19,304 nt of DNA, taken from contig CALUCI010000096.1 of NCBI GenBank assembly GCA_943914515.1, positions 1 through 19,304 of the forward strand, written 5' to 3'. Below the pieces are notes generated by a model. It searched no databases. It was not told the origin of the DNA and saw only the letters and a program-made list of their open reading frames with translations. Both the position numbers and the translations under genes were made by a program. The stretch is from an uncultured Pseudomonas sp. GTDB lineage: Bacteria; Pseudomonadota; Gammaproteobacteria; Pseudomonadales; Pseudomonadaceae. Numbering within the stretch: the stretch's first letter is position 1; every line of letters starts with the position of its first letter. Shown here piece by piece: positions 6,544 through 14,532 of the stretch.

Positions 6544-7467
6544 TTATTTATGGTTCAACTGCATTTTCTTGACGGCGCCGCTGGCGATCAGTTCGGCCAG
6601 CGCGGCGACATCCAGCAATGCACACATGTGTTCAATGACCGTACCCGCCAGCCACGGCCGCTGGCCACGATGGCTGCGCCACTTGATCTCGCTCGGGTCC
6701 AGGCGCAGCGAGCGGCTGACCTGATGCACCGCCAGCCCCCACTCGTAGCCCTGCACCGAAATCACGTACTGCAGGCCTTCGCGGAAATCATCGCGATAAC
6801 GCTCCGGCATCACCCAGCGCGCGGTGTCCAGCACCTTCAGGTTGCCCGCCTGGCTCGGCAGTATGCCGAGGAACCAGTCAGGCTGGCCAAACAGCGGGGT
6901 CAGCTCATGCCCCGCCAGGGAGTAGATCGAGCCCAGGCATACCAGCGGTACCGCCAAGGTCAGGCCGGCGACGTCGAACAACAGGCATTCGAAAGGCTCG
7001 GCAGCCCAGTCAGGGCGGCCATCCACAGTCTTCGGCGGCTGTGGCAGGTCGGGGGCGGCGGGTAAATGCACGTCCACCAGCGGCTCGACCGGCTCCGGCA
7101 CACGAAGCGTCTCGACGACCGGCTCGGCGACTTTTTCCACCACCGGCTCAACCACCGGCGCAACTTTCAGCGAGGGTGCAGCCGGAATCCTGACCGGCAC
7201 CGGTTCGGCAACGGTGGTGGGGGCCGCCCGGGCAGCCAATGCCTGGCGACGCGCATCGCGGGATTGTTCTTCGAGCACCGCTGCCTGGAACTCGTCAAGC
7301 ACTTCACTGGCAGGCGGGGCTGGCGGCTCGATCACCGTGGCAACCACTACCGGCGCAACGACCGCCTCAGCGATCACCAGTTCTTCGGTCGCCTCCTGCA
7401 ACAGCCCGTCGAGGTACGACTGCAGGGCCATTTGCGGCCGGATGGCAACGCTCTGCGGACGGTTCAT
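6544..7467 (-). CDS. parP: ParP, CheW-domain polar array adaptor
   Basis: Protein of 307 residues with a C-terminal CheW-like domain (about residues 155-300; GILPSQAGNLKVLDTARWVM and GYEWGLAVHQVSRSLRL are visible) and a long N-terminal part. The first 30 residues contain an ordered segment, QMALQSYLDGLLQEA (12-26); residues about 35-150 are Pro/Val/Glu/Ala-rich and probably disordered. In Vibrio the ParP adaptor binds the localisation domain of CheA and chemoreceptors, and works with the ATPase ParC to keep chemotaxis arrays at the cell pole. The gene next to it here is the ParC homolog, with a 1-bp overlap (TGATG), which supports ParP over a plain second CheW. Polar role is from homologs, not shown here. 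Confidence 0.9.
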   Translation of the reverse strand: MNRPQSVAIRPQMALQSYLDGLLQEATEELVIAEAVVAPVVVATVIEPPAPPASEVLDEFQAAVLEEQSRDARRQALAARAAPTTVAEPVPVRIPAAPSLKVAPVVEPVVEKVAEPVVETLRVPEPVEPLVDVHLPAAPDLPQPPKTVDGRPDWAAEPFECLLFDVAGLTLAVPLVCLGSIYSLAGHELTPLFGQPDWFLGILPSQAGNLKVLDTARWVMPERYRDDFREGLQYVISVQGYEWGLAVHQVSRSLRLDPSEIKWRSHRGQRPWLAGTVIEHMCALLDVAALAELIASGAVKKMQLNHK

Positions 7468-8255
7468 CAGGCCACCTGCGCGACAGATTTCTGCGTCAGC
7501 AGATGCTTGAGCAAGGTCCGGTAGGCGACGACGCCACGGCTTTTGGCATCGAACTGCGAAGGTGTCACCCCGGCCCGGCTGGCATCGCGCAGACGGGTAT
7601 CGATCGGGATGTAGCCCTGCCAGATGTTTTCCGGATAGCTGTCACGCAGCACCTTCAGGGTGCCCATCGAGGCCTGGGTGCGGCGGTCGAACAGGGTCGG
7701 CACGATGTGATACGGCAACGCCTGGCGACGCGAGCGGTTGACCATCGCCAGGGTACTGACCATGCGCTCCAGGCCCTTGACCGCCAGGTACTCGGTCTGC
7801 ACCGGGATCACCAGTTGCTGGCTCGCGGCCAGGGCGTTGACCATCAGCACGCCCAGCAGCGGCGGGCTGTCGATCAGTGCGTAATCGAAATCCTGCCAGA
7901 GCTGCGCCAGACTCTTGGCGATCACCAGTCCGAGGCCGTTCTGCCCCGGCGACTGCCGCTCCAGTACCGCCAGCGCGGTGCTCGAAGGCAGCAGGGAAAT
8001 CTTTTCATGGCTGGTGGGCAGCAGCAGTTGCCCCGGCAAGCCTTCCGGCACCGTGCCCTTGTGTTGAAACAGGTCGAAGCTGCTGTGTTCCAGCGTGTCG
8101 GGGTTGTGCCCGAAGTAGCTGGTCATGGACCCGTGCGGGTCAAGGTCGACCACGACGACGCGTCGCCCGGCATCGGCCAACAGGCCTGCCAGGGCGATCG
8201 AAGTGGTGGTCTTGCCGACGCCACCTTTCTGATTGGCTACTGCCCAGACTCTCAT
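7467..8255 (-). CDS. parC: ParC, ParA-like ATPase for chemotaxis array positioning
   Basis: ParA/MinD-family ATPase of 262 residues. The deviant Walker A motif KGGVGKTT is at residues 10-17; VVVVDLDPHGSMTSYFG (about 33-49) contains the switch aspartate, and YALIDSPPLLG (about 124-134) is the Walker B region. ParC recruits chemotaxis arrays to the pole and segregates them at division in Vibrio and Pseudomonas; the partner ParP follows with a 1-bp overlap. The ATG at 8253-8255 has a strong GGGAGGAAG ribosome site about 7 nt upstream, in the 42-bp gap after motD. It is commonly annotated as a chromosome partitioning ParA/Soj protein, but no parB or parS is nearby and the neighbours are chemotaxis genes. 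Confidence 0.93.
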   Translation of the reverse strand: MRVWAVANQKGGVGKTTTSIALAGLLADAGRRVVVVDLDPHGSMTSYFGHNPDTLEHSSFDLFQHKGTVPEGLPGQLLLPTSHEKISLLPSSTALAVLERQSPGQNGLGLVIAKSLAQLWQDFDYALIDSPPLLGVLMVNALAASQQLVIPVQTEYLAVKGLERMVSTLAMVNRSRRQALPYHIVPTLFDRRTQASMGTLKVLRDSYPENIWQGYIPIDTRLRDASRAGVTPSQFDAKSRGVVAYRTLLKHLLTQKSVAQVA

Positions 8256-8297
8256 GCGCTGCTTCCTCCCGGTCAGGCTGTTGCCAGCCGGGATCGA

Positions 8298-9188
8298 TTA
8301 AAAGGTGGACGACGACGGAGATTTGACGGCACTGCTTCCAGAAGTCGCTGATCCCGCAGCCGGTGCAGTTTGTGTGCCAGCACGCTTGAGCGCTGCATCC
8401 GGGGTCGCATTGGCGGTGCCGGTGCCCGTCAGGCTGCGGCGGACCTCAAGATTACGGGAAATCACCAGCACGACCCGACGATTCTTTGCCCGTCCGTCGG
8501 TGGTGGTGTTGCTCGCGATCGGCTGGAACTCGCCATAACCGACCGAAGCCATGCGCGCCGGGTTGACCCCTTCCATCGCCAACAGCCGGACGATGCTCGC
8601 CGCTCGTGCGGAAGACAGTTCCCAGTTGGTCGGGTATTGCGCGGTACGGATCGGCAGGTCATCGGTGAAACCTTCGACGTGCACCGGGTTGGCAAAGGGT
8701 TTGAGGATGTTGGCGACCTTTTCGATGATGTTGAACGCGACATCGCTGGGCATCGCATCGCCACTGCCGAACAGCAAGGCCGAATTGAGCTCGATCTCGA
8801 CCCACAGCTCGTTGCCACGCACGGTCATCTGGTCGGACTTGATCAGATCGCCAAAGGCCTCGATCACGTCGTCGGTAATGGTCTTCAGCGGGTCGGCAGT
8901 GCTCTGCGCGAGCCCTGCATCGGACTGTTCGCTGTCCTTGATCAGCGGCTGCGCCGGACGCACGCTGAGCGGGCGTTCCTCGCCGATCGGGATCGGCTTG
9001 GTGCTGCGCTCGGAGTCGTTGAACACACCGATCAGGGCCTGGGAAATGATTTTGTACTTGCCCTCGTTGATCGAGGAAATCGAGTACATGACCACAAAAA
9101 ACGCGAACAGCAAGGTGATGAAGTCCGCGTAGGACACCAGCCAGCGTTCGTGATTCTCGTGTTCCTCGACTCTGCGGCGACGGGCCAT
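8298..9188 (-). CDS. motD: MotD, flagellar stator protein of the MotB family
   Basis: B-type stator subunit of 296 residues that pairs with MotC to form a proton channel anchored to peptidoglycan. The basic N-terminus is followed by one transmembrane helix, SYADFITLLFAFFVVMYS (about residues 19-36), with the proton-carrying aspartate at residue 22. The OmpA-type peptidoglycan-binding domain covers about residues 120-245 (VHVEGFTDDLPIRT, then NWELSSARAASIVRLL). About 45 residues beyond it form an Ala/Ser/Thr-rich tail without recognisable domain. The ATG follows the motC stop by 2 bp, with GGAG in the motC end as ribosome site. P. aeruginosa has two stators, MotAB and MotCD, MotCD being favoured in swarming; the same division here is inferred. 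Confidence 0.95.
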   Translation of the reverse strand: MARRRRVEEHENHERWLVSYADFITLLFAFFVVMYSISSINEGKYKIISQALIGVFNDSERSTKPIPIGEERPLSVRPAQPLIKDSEQSDAGLAQSTADPLKTITDDVIEAFGDLIKSDQMTVRGNELWVEIELNSALLFGSGDAMPSDVAFNIIEKVANILKPFANPVHVEGFTDDLPIRTAQYPTNWELSSARAASIVRLLAMEGVNPARMASVGYGEFQPIASNTTTDGRAKNRRVVLVISRNLEVRRSLTGTGTANATPDAALKRAGTQTAPAAGSATSGSSAVKSPSSSTF

Positions 9189-9190
9189 GG

Positions 9191-9931
9191 TTACTCCATG
9201 AAGCCCTGAAGCTTCAATTCGATCGAGCGCGGGTTCTCGCCTTCGGCAATCGACAGCAGGCCTTCCAGGAGCATTTCCCGGTAGCGCGACTGACGCATCA
9301 CTTGCGCCTTGAGCTTGTTGGCGACGGGCAGAAGGATCAGGTTGGCACTCGCCACACCATAAATGGTGGCGACGAAGGCCACGGCAATGCCGTTACCCAG
9401 TTGCGATGGATCGGCGAGGTTGCCCATGACGTGAATCAGGCCCATGACCGCACCGATGATGCCGATGGTCGGCGCATAGCCGCCCATGCTCTCGAACACC
9501 TTGGCCGCCTGGATGTCGCGGCTTTCCTGAGTCAGGAAGTCGACTTCGAGGATGCTGCGGATGGCTTCCGGTTCGGCACCGTCCACCAGCAGTTGCAGGC
9601 CCTTGCGCGCATAGGGGTCAGGCTCGGCATCGGCCACACCTTCCAGGCCCAGCAGGCCTTCCTTGCGTGCGGTGAGGCTCCAGTTCACTACCCGGTCGAT
9701 GCCGCCAGCCAGGTCGACCCGTGGCGGGAACAGAATCCAGCCGACGATCTGGATGGCGCGCTTGAAGGAACTCAATGGCGATTGCAGCAACGCCGCCGCC
9801 AGGGTGCCACCGAGCACGATCAGCGCTGCCGGCCCGTTGATCAAGGCACCAGCGTGCCCGCCTTCGAGAAAGTTGCCGCCAACGATGGCGACGAACGCCA
9901 GGATGATGCCGAGAAGACTGAGAACATCCAT
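9191..9931 (-). CDS. motC: MotC, flagellar stator protein of the MotA family
   Basis: A-type stator subunit of 246 residues, shorter than E. coli MotA as is usual for MotC/PomA-like proteins. Four membrane segments are visible: about residues 5-20, 30-48, 148-170 and 180-203. A cytoplasmic loop with charged residues (about 60-145) would contact the rotor protein FliG. The conserved proline-containing stretch YAPTIGIIGAVMGLIHVMG lies at the third helix. The start ATG overlaps the cheB stop as TGATG (1 bp) and the gene ends 2 bp before motD, so the pair is surely co-translated. Confidence 0.95.
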   Translation of the reverse strand: MDVLSLLGIILAFVAIVGGNFLEGGHAGALINGPAALIVLGGTLAAALLQSPLSSFKRAIQIVGWILFPPRVDLAGGIDRVVNWSLTARKEGLLGLEGVADAEPDPYARKGLQLLVDGAEPEAIRSILEVDFLTQESRDIQAAKVFESMGGYAPTIGIIGAVMGLIHVMGNLADPSQLGNGIAVAFVATIYGVASANLILLPVANKLKAQVMRQSRYREMLLEGLLSIAEGENPRSIELKLQGFME

Positions 9932-11049
9932 CAGACACAGGCCTCGACCAGGTGACGCCCGATATCGTCCAGACCGTAGACCGCGTCTGCCAGGTTGGCT
10001 TTGACGATGGCCATCGGCATGCCGTAGATCACACAGCTCGCTTCATCCTGAGCCCAGACCTGGCTGCCGCCCTGCTTGAGCAGGCGCGCGCCTTCGCGGC
10101 CATCGGCGCCCATGCCGGTCAACACCACGGCCAGCACCTTGTCGCCGTAGGACTTGGCCGCCGAGCCGAAGGTGATATCCACGCAGGGCTTGTAGTTCAG
10201 ACGCTCGTCACCCGGCAGGATCTTCACCATGCCTCGGCCATCGACCATCATCTGCTTACCGCCCGGAGCCAGCAACGCCAGGCCCGGACGCAGCATGTCA
10301 CCGTCTTCGGCTTCCTTGACGCTGATCTTGCAGAGCTTGTCCAGGCGTTCGGCGAACGCCTTGGTAAAGGCTGCCGGCATGTGCTGGACCAGCACGATCG
10401 GTGCCGGGAAGTTGCCCGGCAATTGGGTCAGCACCCGCTGCAGTGCGACCGGGCCGCCAGTCGACGTGCCAATGGCCAGCAGCTTGTAGGCCTTGCGTTT
10501 CGGCGCGGGCGAGTTGACCGGAGCCGGTGCAGGAGCGGCCTGCCGGGTCGGCAGCGAAGAGACTGCACGGGTGCTGCCCAGCGACGATACCGGACTGCTC
10601 GACGTGGTCGAGACTGCCGGCAACGGGCTGGAATAACTGCTGAAACGGCGGTTGCTGCGGGAGATGGTATGCACCTTCTCGCACAGCATCTGCTTGACCT
10701 TGTCAGGGTTGCGCGAGATGTCCTCGAAGTTCTTCGGCAGGTAATCCACAGCGCCGGCATCCAGCGCATCGAGGGTGACCCGGGCGCCTTCGTGGGTCAG
10801 CGAGGAGAACATCAGCACCGGTGTCGGACAGCGCTGCATGATGTGGCGGACTGCCGTGATGCCATCCATCGTGGGCATCTCGTAGTCCATGGTGATGACG
10901 TCGGGCTTGAGCGCCAGTGCCTGGTCGATCGCTTCCTTGCCATTGGTCGCGGTACCGACGACCTGAATGGTCGGGTCCGCAGAGAGAATTTCCGAGACAC
11001 GGCGGCGGAAGAAACCGGAATCATCCACCACCAGGACCTTGACTACCAT
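9931..11049 (-). CDS. cheB: CheB, chemoreceptor methylesterase/glutamine deamidase
   Basis: Response-regulator methylesterase that removes receptor methyl groups for adaptation. It has 372 residues from the ATG at 11047-11049. The receiver domain (about 1-125) has the acidic pocket VVDDSG, phospho-acceptor Asp55 in VITMDYEMP and a conserved Lys in LPKNF. The linker (about 128-187) is Ser/Thr/Pro/Ala-rich. The C-terminal esterase domain has the full triad: Ser196 in GTSTGGP, His223 in VQHMP and Asp316 in GMGADG. An in-frame GTG 2 codons upstream is possible, but GGAG stands 5 nt before the ATG, which I prefer. A GC hairpin lies between cheA and this gene. It overlaps motC by 1 bp. Confidence 0.97.
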   Translation of the reverse strand: MVVKVLVVDDSGFFRRRVSEILSADPTIQVVGTATNGKEAIDQALALKPDVITMDYEMPTMDGITAVRHIMQRCPTPVLMFSSLTHEGARVTLDALDAGAVDYLPKNFEDISRNPDKVKQMLCEKVHTISRSNRRFSSYSSPLPAVSTTSSSPVSSLGSTRAVSSLPTRQAAPAPAPVNSPAPKRKAYKLLAIGTSTGGPVALQRVLTQLPGNFPAPIVLVQHMPAAFTKAFAERLDKLCKISVKEAEDGDMLRPGLALLAPGGKQMMVDGRGMVKILPGDERLNYKPCVDITFGSAAKSYGDKVLAVVLTGMGADGREGARLLKQGGSQVWAQDEASCVIYGMPMAIVKANLADAVYGLDDIGRHLVEACV

Positions 11050-11065
11050 AAACACTCCATTAGGG

Positions 11066-11087
11066 GGCGCGGCCGGAAAGCCGCGCC
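11066..11087. repeat. Stable hairpin between cheA and cheB
   Basis: GGCGCGGC (11066-11073), loop CGGAAA, GCCGCGCC (11080-11087): a perfect 8-bp all-GC stem in the 45-bp gap between the cheA stop and the cheB ribosome site. Neither strand has a T run directly after it, so it is not a classical terminator. It may affect mRNA stability or the CheA to CheB expression ratio, which is inference. Confidence 0.65.
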
Positions 11088-11094
11088 ACCGGGA

Positions 11095-13320
11095 TCAAAT
11101 TCGCCGCGCGGCGTAACGCTTGAGCATGCTCGGGACGTCGAGAATCAACGCAATGCGACCGTCACCGGTAATGGTGGCGCCCGACATCCCCGGAGTGCCC
11201 TGGAGCATTTTGCCCAGCGGCTTGATGACCACTTCCTCCTGACCGACCAACTGGTCGACCACGAAGCCGATGCGCTGGGTGCCCACCGAAAGGATCACCA
11301 CGTGGCCTTCATGCTGTTCTTCATGAGCAGCCGAACTGACCAGCCAACGCTTGAGGTAGAACAATGGCAACGCCTTGTCACGCACGATCACCACTTCCTG
11401 GCCGTCGACGACATTGGTGCGCGACAGATCGAGGTGGAAGATCTCGTTGACGTTGACCAACGGGAAGGCGAATGCCTGGTTGCCCAGCATCACCATCAGG
11501 GTCGGCATGATCGCCAGGGTCAACGGCACCTTGATGACGATCTTCGAGCCCTGGCCCTTGGCCGAGTAGATATTGATCGAGCCGTTGAGCTGGGCGATCT
11601 TGGTTTTCACCACGTCCATGCCGACACCACGGCCGGAGACGTCGGAAATCTCGGTCTTGGTCGAGAAGCCCGGAGCGAAGATCAGGTTGTAGCAGTCCGA
11701 CTCGCTGAGGCGGTCTGCGGCGTCCTTGTCCATCAGGCCCTTTTCCACCGCCTTGGCACGCAGCACCGCAGGGTCCATGCCCTTGCCGTCGTCGGAGATG
11801 GACAGGAGGATATGGTCGCCCTCCTGCTCGGCGGCCAGTACCACCTTGCCACCACGGGACTTGCCCGAAGCTTCGCGCTCGGCCGGTGTCTCGACACCGT
11901 GGTCGACCGCGTTGCGCACCAAGTGGACCAGCGGGTCGGCCAGCGCCTCGACGAGGTTCTTGTCGAGGTCGGTTTCTTCGCCGACCAGCTCGAGGTTGAT
12001 TTCTTTCTTCAGTTGCCGGGCCAGGTCGCGAACCAGGCGCGGGAAGCGCCCGAAGACCTTCTTGATCGGCTGCATGCGGGTCTTCATGACCGCGGTCTGC
12101 AGGTCGGCCGTCACCACGTCGAGGTTCGACACGGCCTTGGACATGGCCTCGTCACCGCTGTTCAGGCCCAGGCGGACCAGACGGTTACGTACCAGCACCA
12201 ACTCGCCGACCATGTTCATGATTTCGTCCAGACGCGCGGTATCGACCCGCACGGTGGTTTCGGTTTCATTGGTCGGGTGTTTGTCGGCGGCGGCGGCCGG
12301 CGCGGCCTGCCGGGCAGGGGCCGGAGCGGCTGGCTTGGCCGCTGCCGCTGGCGCGGCGGCAGGTTTCGCCGCAGGCGCTGCAGCGGCAGCCGGTGCAGGT
12401 GCCGGGGCGGCAGCAGGGGCAACGCTGTCGGGAGCGAACTTGCCCTTGCCGTGCAATTGATCGAGCAGTGCTTCGAACTCGTGCTCGGTGATGTGATCTT
12501 CAGCGCCACCGGCAAGGGCGGCAGGCTCGCTGACCGCCGCGGCCGATGTTGCCGCAACGGCGCCCGGCAAGGCGTCCACGGCAAAGGAGCCCTTGCCATG
12601 CAGTTGATCGAGCAGTGCCTCGAATTCGGCGTCGGTGATTTCATCGCTGGCGGCGGCACTGGTTTCGGCCACGGGTGACGAAGCGACGGCGCCCGGCAGG
12701 CTGTCGGCGGCAAATTGACCCTTGCCATGCAACTGGTCGAGCAGGGATTCGAACTCGGCGTCAGTGATTTCGTCGCTGGCGCCCGCTTCGGCTTCAGCTT
12801 CCTGCTTGACCTCACCCAACGAGTCGAGCAGTTGCTCGAATTCGCTGTCGGTGATGTCACCGGAGGCGGCGATCGGGGCCTCGACCACTGGTGCAGGCTC
12901 CGCTTCCACTGCGGCAGCCGGCGCAGCACCACCTGGCTCGGCCAGACGCGCGAGCGCGCCCAGCAGCTCAGGCGTGGCCGGGGTGATGTCGGTGCGTTCG
13001 CGAACCTGGCCGAACATGCTGTTGACGGTGTCCAGGGCTTCCAGAACCACGTCCATCAGTTCGGCATCGACCCGGCGCTCTCCCTTGCGCAGGATGTCGA
13101 ATACGTTTTCGGCGATGTGGCAGCACTCCACCAGCTCATTGAGCTGGAGGAAGCCGGCGCCCCCTTTTACAGTGTGAAAACCGCGAAAAATTGCATTCAG
13201 CAGGTCCGAATCATCCGGGCGGCTTTCCAGCTCGACCAGTTGCTCGGACAGTTGCTCAAGAATTTCGCCGGCCTCTACCAGGAAATCCTGAAGGATTTCT
13301 TCATCGGCGCCGAAGCTCAT
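11095..13320 (-). CDS. cheA: CheA, chemotaxis histidine kinase
   Basis: Kinase of 741 residues. P1 Hpt domain: phospho-His49 in FRGFHTVKGGAGF. From about residue 125 to 350 there is a long acidic and then Ala/Pro-rich linker instead of a clear P2 domain. Within it four copies of an ITDxEFExLLDxL motif occur (about 154-170, 183-201, 226-244, 275-293). P3 dimerisation begins near 352; the P4 ATPase has N box VHLVRNAVDHGVE (464-476), G1 DDGKGMD (510-516), F box GFST (551-554) and G2 SGRGVGMD (562-569); the P5 CheW-like domain is about 595-735. The start is ATG at 13318-13320 with AGGGAG about 8 nt before; an in-frame TTG one codon earlier is possible. The linker also probably contains the site for ParP, by analogy with Vibrio. 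Confidence 0.97.
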   Translation of the reverse strand: MSFGADEEILQDFLVEAGEILEQLSEQLVELESRPDDSDLLNAIFRGFHTVKGGAGFLQLNELVECCHIAENVFDILRKGERRVDAELMDVVLEALDTVNSMFGQVRERTDITPATPELLGALARLAEPGGAAPAAAVEAEPAPVVEAPIAASGDITDSEFEQLLDSLGEVKQEAEAEAGASDEITDAEFESLLDQLHGKGQFAADSLPGAVASSPVAETSAAASDEITDAEFEALLDQLHGKGSFAVDALPGAVAATSAAAVSEPAALAGGAEDHITEHEFEALLDQLHGKGKFAPDSVAPAAAPAPAPAAAAAPAAKPAAAPAAAAKPAAPAPARQAAPAAAADKHPTNETETTVRVDTARLDEIMNMVGELVLVRNRLVRLGLNSGDEAMSKAVSNLDVVTADLQTAVMKTRMQPIKKVFGRFPRLVRDLARQLKKEINLELVGEETDLDKNLVEALADPLVHLVRNAVDHGVETPAEREASGKSRGGKVVLAAEQEGDHILLSISDDGKGMDPAVLRAKAVEKGLMDKDAADRLSESDCYNLIFAPGFSTKTEISDVSGRGVGMDVVKTKIAQLNGSINIYSAKGQGSKIVIKVPLTLAIMPTLMVMLGNQAFAFPLVNVNEIFHLDLSRTNVVDGQEVVIVRDKALPLFYLKRWLVSSAAHEEQHEGHVVILSVGTQRIGFVVDQLVGQEEVVIKPLGKMLQGTPGMSGATITGDGRIALILDVPSMLKRYAARRI
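12442..12861 (-). repeat. Four intragenic repeats in cheA (acidic LLDxL motif)
   Basis: Copies in gene order: 12811-12861 (DITDSEFEQLLDSLGE), 12718-12774, 12589-12645 and 12442-12498. The last three encode ITDAEFE or ITEHEFE followed by xLLDQLHGKG and are near-identical over 19 residues; the first is divergent and ends LLDSLG. Copies 2 and 3 share a further downstream sequence (SLPGAV / ALPGAV), showing that they arose by duplication of a longer unit of about 43 codons. The DNA copies differ at many third positions, so the protein motif has been kept by selection or the duplications are old. Confidence 0.93.
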
Positions 13321-13332
13321 CAAACGTGCTCC

Positions 13333-14121
13333 CTAAAAACCCAGGCTGGACAGCAGATCATCGACATCGTCCTGACCTGACACGACATCTTCACGTTTAT
13401 CGGCATGAATCTGTGGTCCTTCACCCCGGGTCGGATGTTTATCTTGATCTTTCTCAGCGCGCAGTTGCTGGTGGTCATGTTCGATACCGGCGAAGCGGTC
13501 GACCTGACTGGCCATCAGTACGAGCTTGAGCAGATTGCTTTCGACTTCGGTGACCAACGAAGTCACCCGCTTGATCACCTGGCCGGTCAGATCCTGATAG
13601 TCCTGTGCCAGGAGAATATCGTTGAGGTATCCCGCCACGGTGTGGCTGTCCTCGGCGCTGCGCGCCAGAAATCTGTCGACACGCTGGACCAGATCCCGGA
13701 ACTCGGTCGCCGCGACTTCCCTGCGCATGAAGCGCTGCCAGTCGGCGTGCAGTTCCCGGGCATCATCGGTCAGGCTGTGAAGCACGGGCGTGCCCTGCTC
13801 GACCAGATCCATCGTGCGGTTCGCCGCCGCTTCGGTCAGCTTGACCACATAGGACAAGCGCTCGGTGGCGTCGGTGATTTGCGAAACTTCTTCGGCCTGC
13901 GGCATGTGCGGGTCGATCTGGAAACTGACGATCGCACTGTGCAGCTCTCGCGTGAGCTTGCCGACTTCCTGATACAGGCCGAGATCACGGGTCTGGTTCA
14001 GCTGATGGATCAGTTGCACCGCGTCGCCGAAATGGCCCTTTTCGAGGCTGTTGACCAGTTCGTGGGCATGCTTCTTCAGAGTCGACTCGAAGTCGTCCAA
14101 AGATGATTTTTTATGCTCCAT
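13333..14121 (-). CDS. cheZ: CheZ, CheY-P phosphatase
   Basis: Phosphatase of 262 residues that ends the CheY-P signal. The long helical core carries the family's catalytic segment AQDYQDLTGQVIKR (about residues 172-185). After a charged, His-rich flexible linker (about 210-247) the protein ends in DDVDDLLSSLGF, the C-terminal helix that tethers CheY in homologs. The ATG at 14119-14121 has a GGGGG ribosome site about 6 nt upstream and follows the cheY stop by 20 bp; the stop is 12 bp before the cheA start. Length is a little above the E. coli protein (about 214), mostly through the linker. Confidence 0.96.
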   Translation of the reverse strand: MEHKKSSLDDFESTLKKHAHELVNSLEKGHFGDAVQLIHQLNQTRDLGLYQEVGKLTRELHSAIVSFQIDPHMPQAEEVSQITDATERLSYVVKLTEAAANRTMDLVEQGTPVLHSLTDDARELHADWQRFMRREVAATEFRDLVQRVDRFLARSAEDSHTVAGYLNDILLAQDYQDLTGQVIKRVTSLVTEVESNLLKLVLMASQVDRFAGIEHDHQQLRAEKDQDKHPTRGEGPQIHADKREDVVSGQDDVDDLLSSLGF

Positions 14122-14141
14122 AAGCGCCCCCGTGGCGTACC

Positions 14142-14528
14142 TCAGCTATTGACGCGCTCGAAGATCTTTTCAATTTTTTCTTTCAGCACCTGGGCGGTGA
14201 ATGGCTTGACCACATAGCCGTTCACACCGGCCTGCGCGGCTTCGATGATCTGCTCGCGCTTGGCTTCGGCAGTGACCATCAGCACCGGCAGGTGTTTGAG
14301 GGCTTCGTCGACGCGAACGGTGCGCAGAAGGTCGATACCGGACATGCCTGGCATGTTCCAGTCGGTCACCAGAAAATCGAAGTTGCCACTTTTGAGCATG
14401 GGCAGCGCAGTAGTACCGTCATCCGCCTCATGCGTATTGGTGAAGCCCAGGTCACGCAACAGGTTCTTGATGATCCGCCGCATCGTCGAAAAGTCATCAA
14501 CGATGAGGATTTTCATGTCTTTGTTCAA
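14142..14528 (-). CDS. cheY: CheY, chemotaxis response regulator (TTG start)
   Basis: Single-domain receiver that binds the flagellar switch when phosphorylated. It has 128 residues in the reading chosen: the acidic pair DD (11-12), phospho-acceptor Asp56 in VTDWNMPG, Thr86 in MVTAEAK, Tyr105 and Lys108 in GYVVKPF are all present. The start is the TTG at 14526-14528: GGAGGT (14538 to 14533) stands 4 nt upstream, and the N-terminus NKDMKILIVDDFS then lines up with E. coli CheY. The alternative ATG at 14514-14516 gives 124 residues but is 16 nt from that site. It begins a run cheY-cheZ-cheA-cheB; fliA lies 92 bp upstream on the same strand. Confidence 0.96.
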   Translation of the reverse strand: MNKDMKILIVDDFSTMRRIIKNLLRDLGFTNTHEADDGTTALPMLKSGNFDFLVTDWNMPGMSGIDLLRTVRVDEALKHLPVLMVTAEAKREQIIEAAQAGVNGYVVKPFTAQVLKEKIEKIFERVNS

Positions 14529-14532
14529 TTAG

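Noticed and set aside
7467..8255. ParA/Soj chromosome or plasmid partition gene
   Set aside because: No parB, no parS-like repeats and no replication genes nearby; chemotaxis context and the ParP partner point to ParC.
9952..12678. A 908-residue open frame on the plus strand, opposite cheB and cheA
   Set aside because: It is antisense to two intact, strongly recognisable genes. Its product is rich in His, Gln, Arg, Asp and Gly in the way expected from the reverse complement of GC-biased codons, and shows no family motif.
12442..12861. Spaced DNA repeats that could suggest a CRISPR array
   Set aside because: The copies are in frame within cheA, encode the same protein motif and vary at third positions; spacing is irregular and the 'spacers' are coding.
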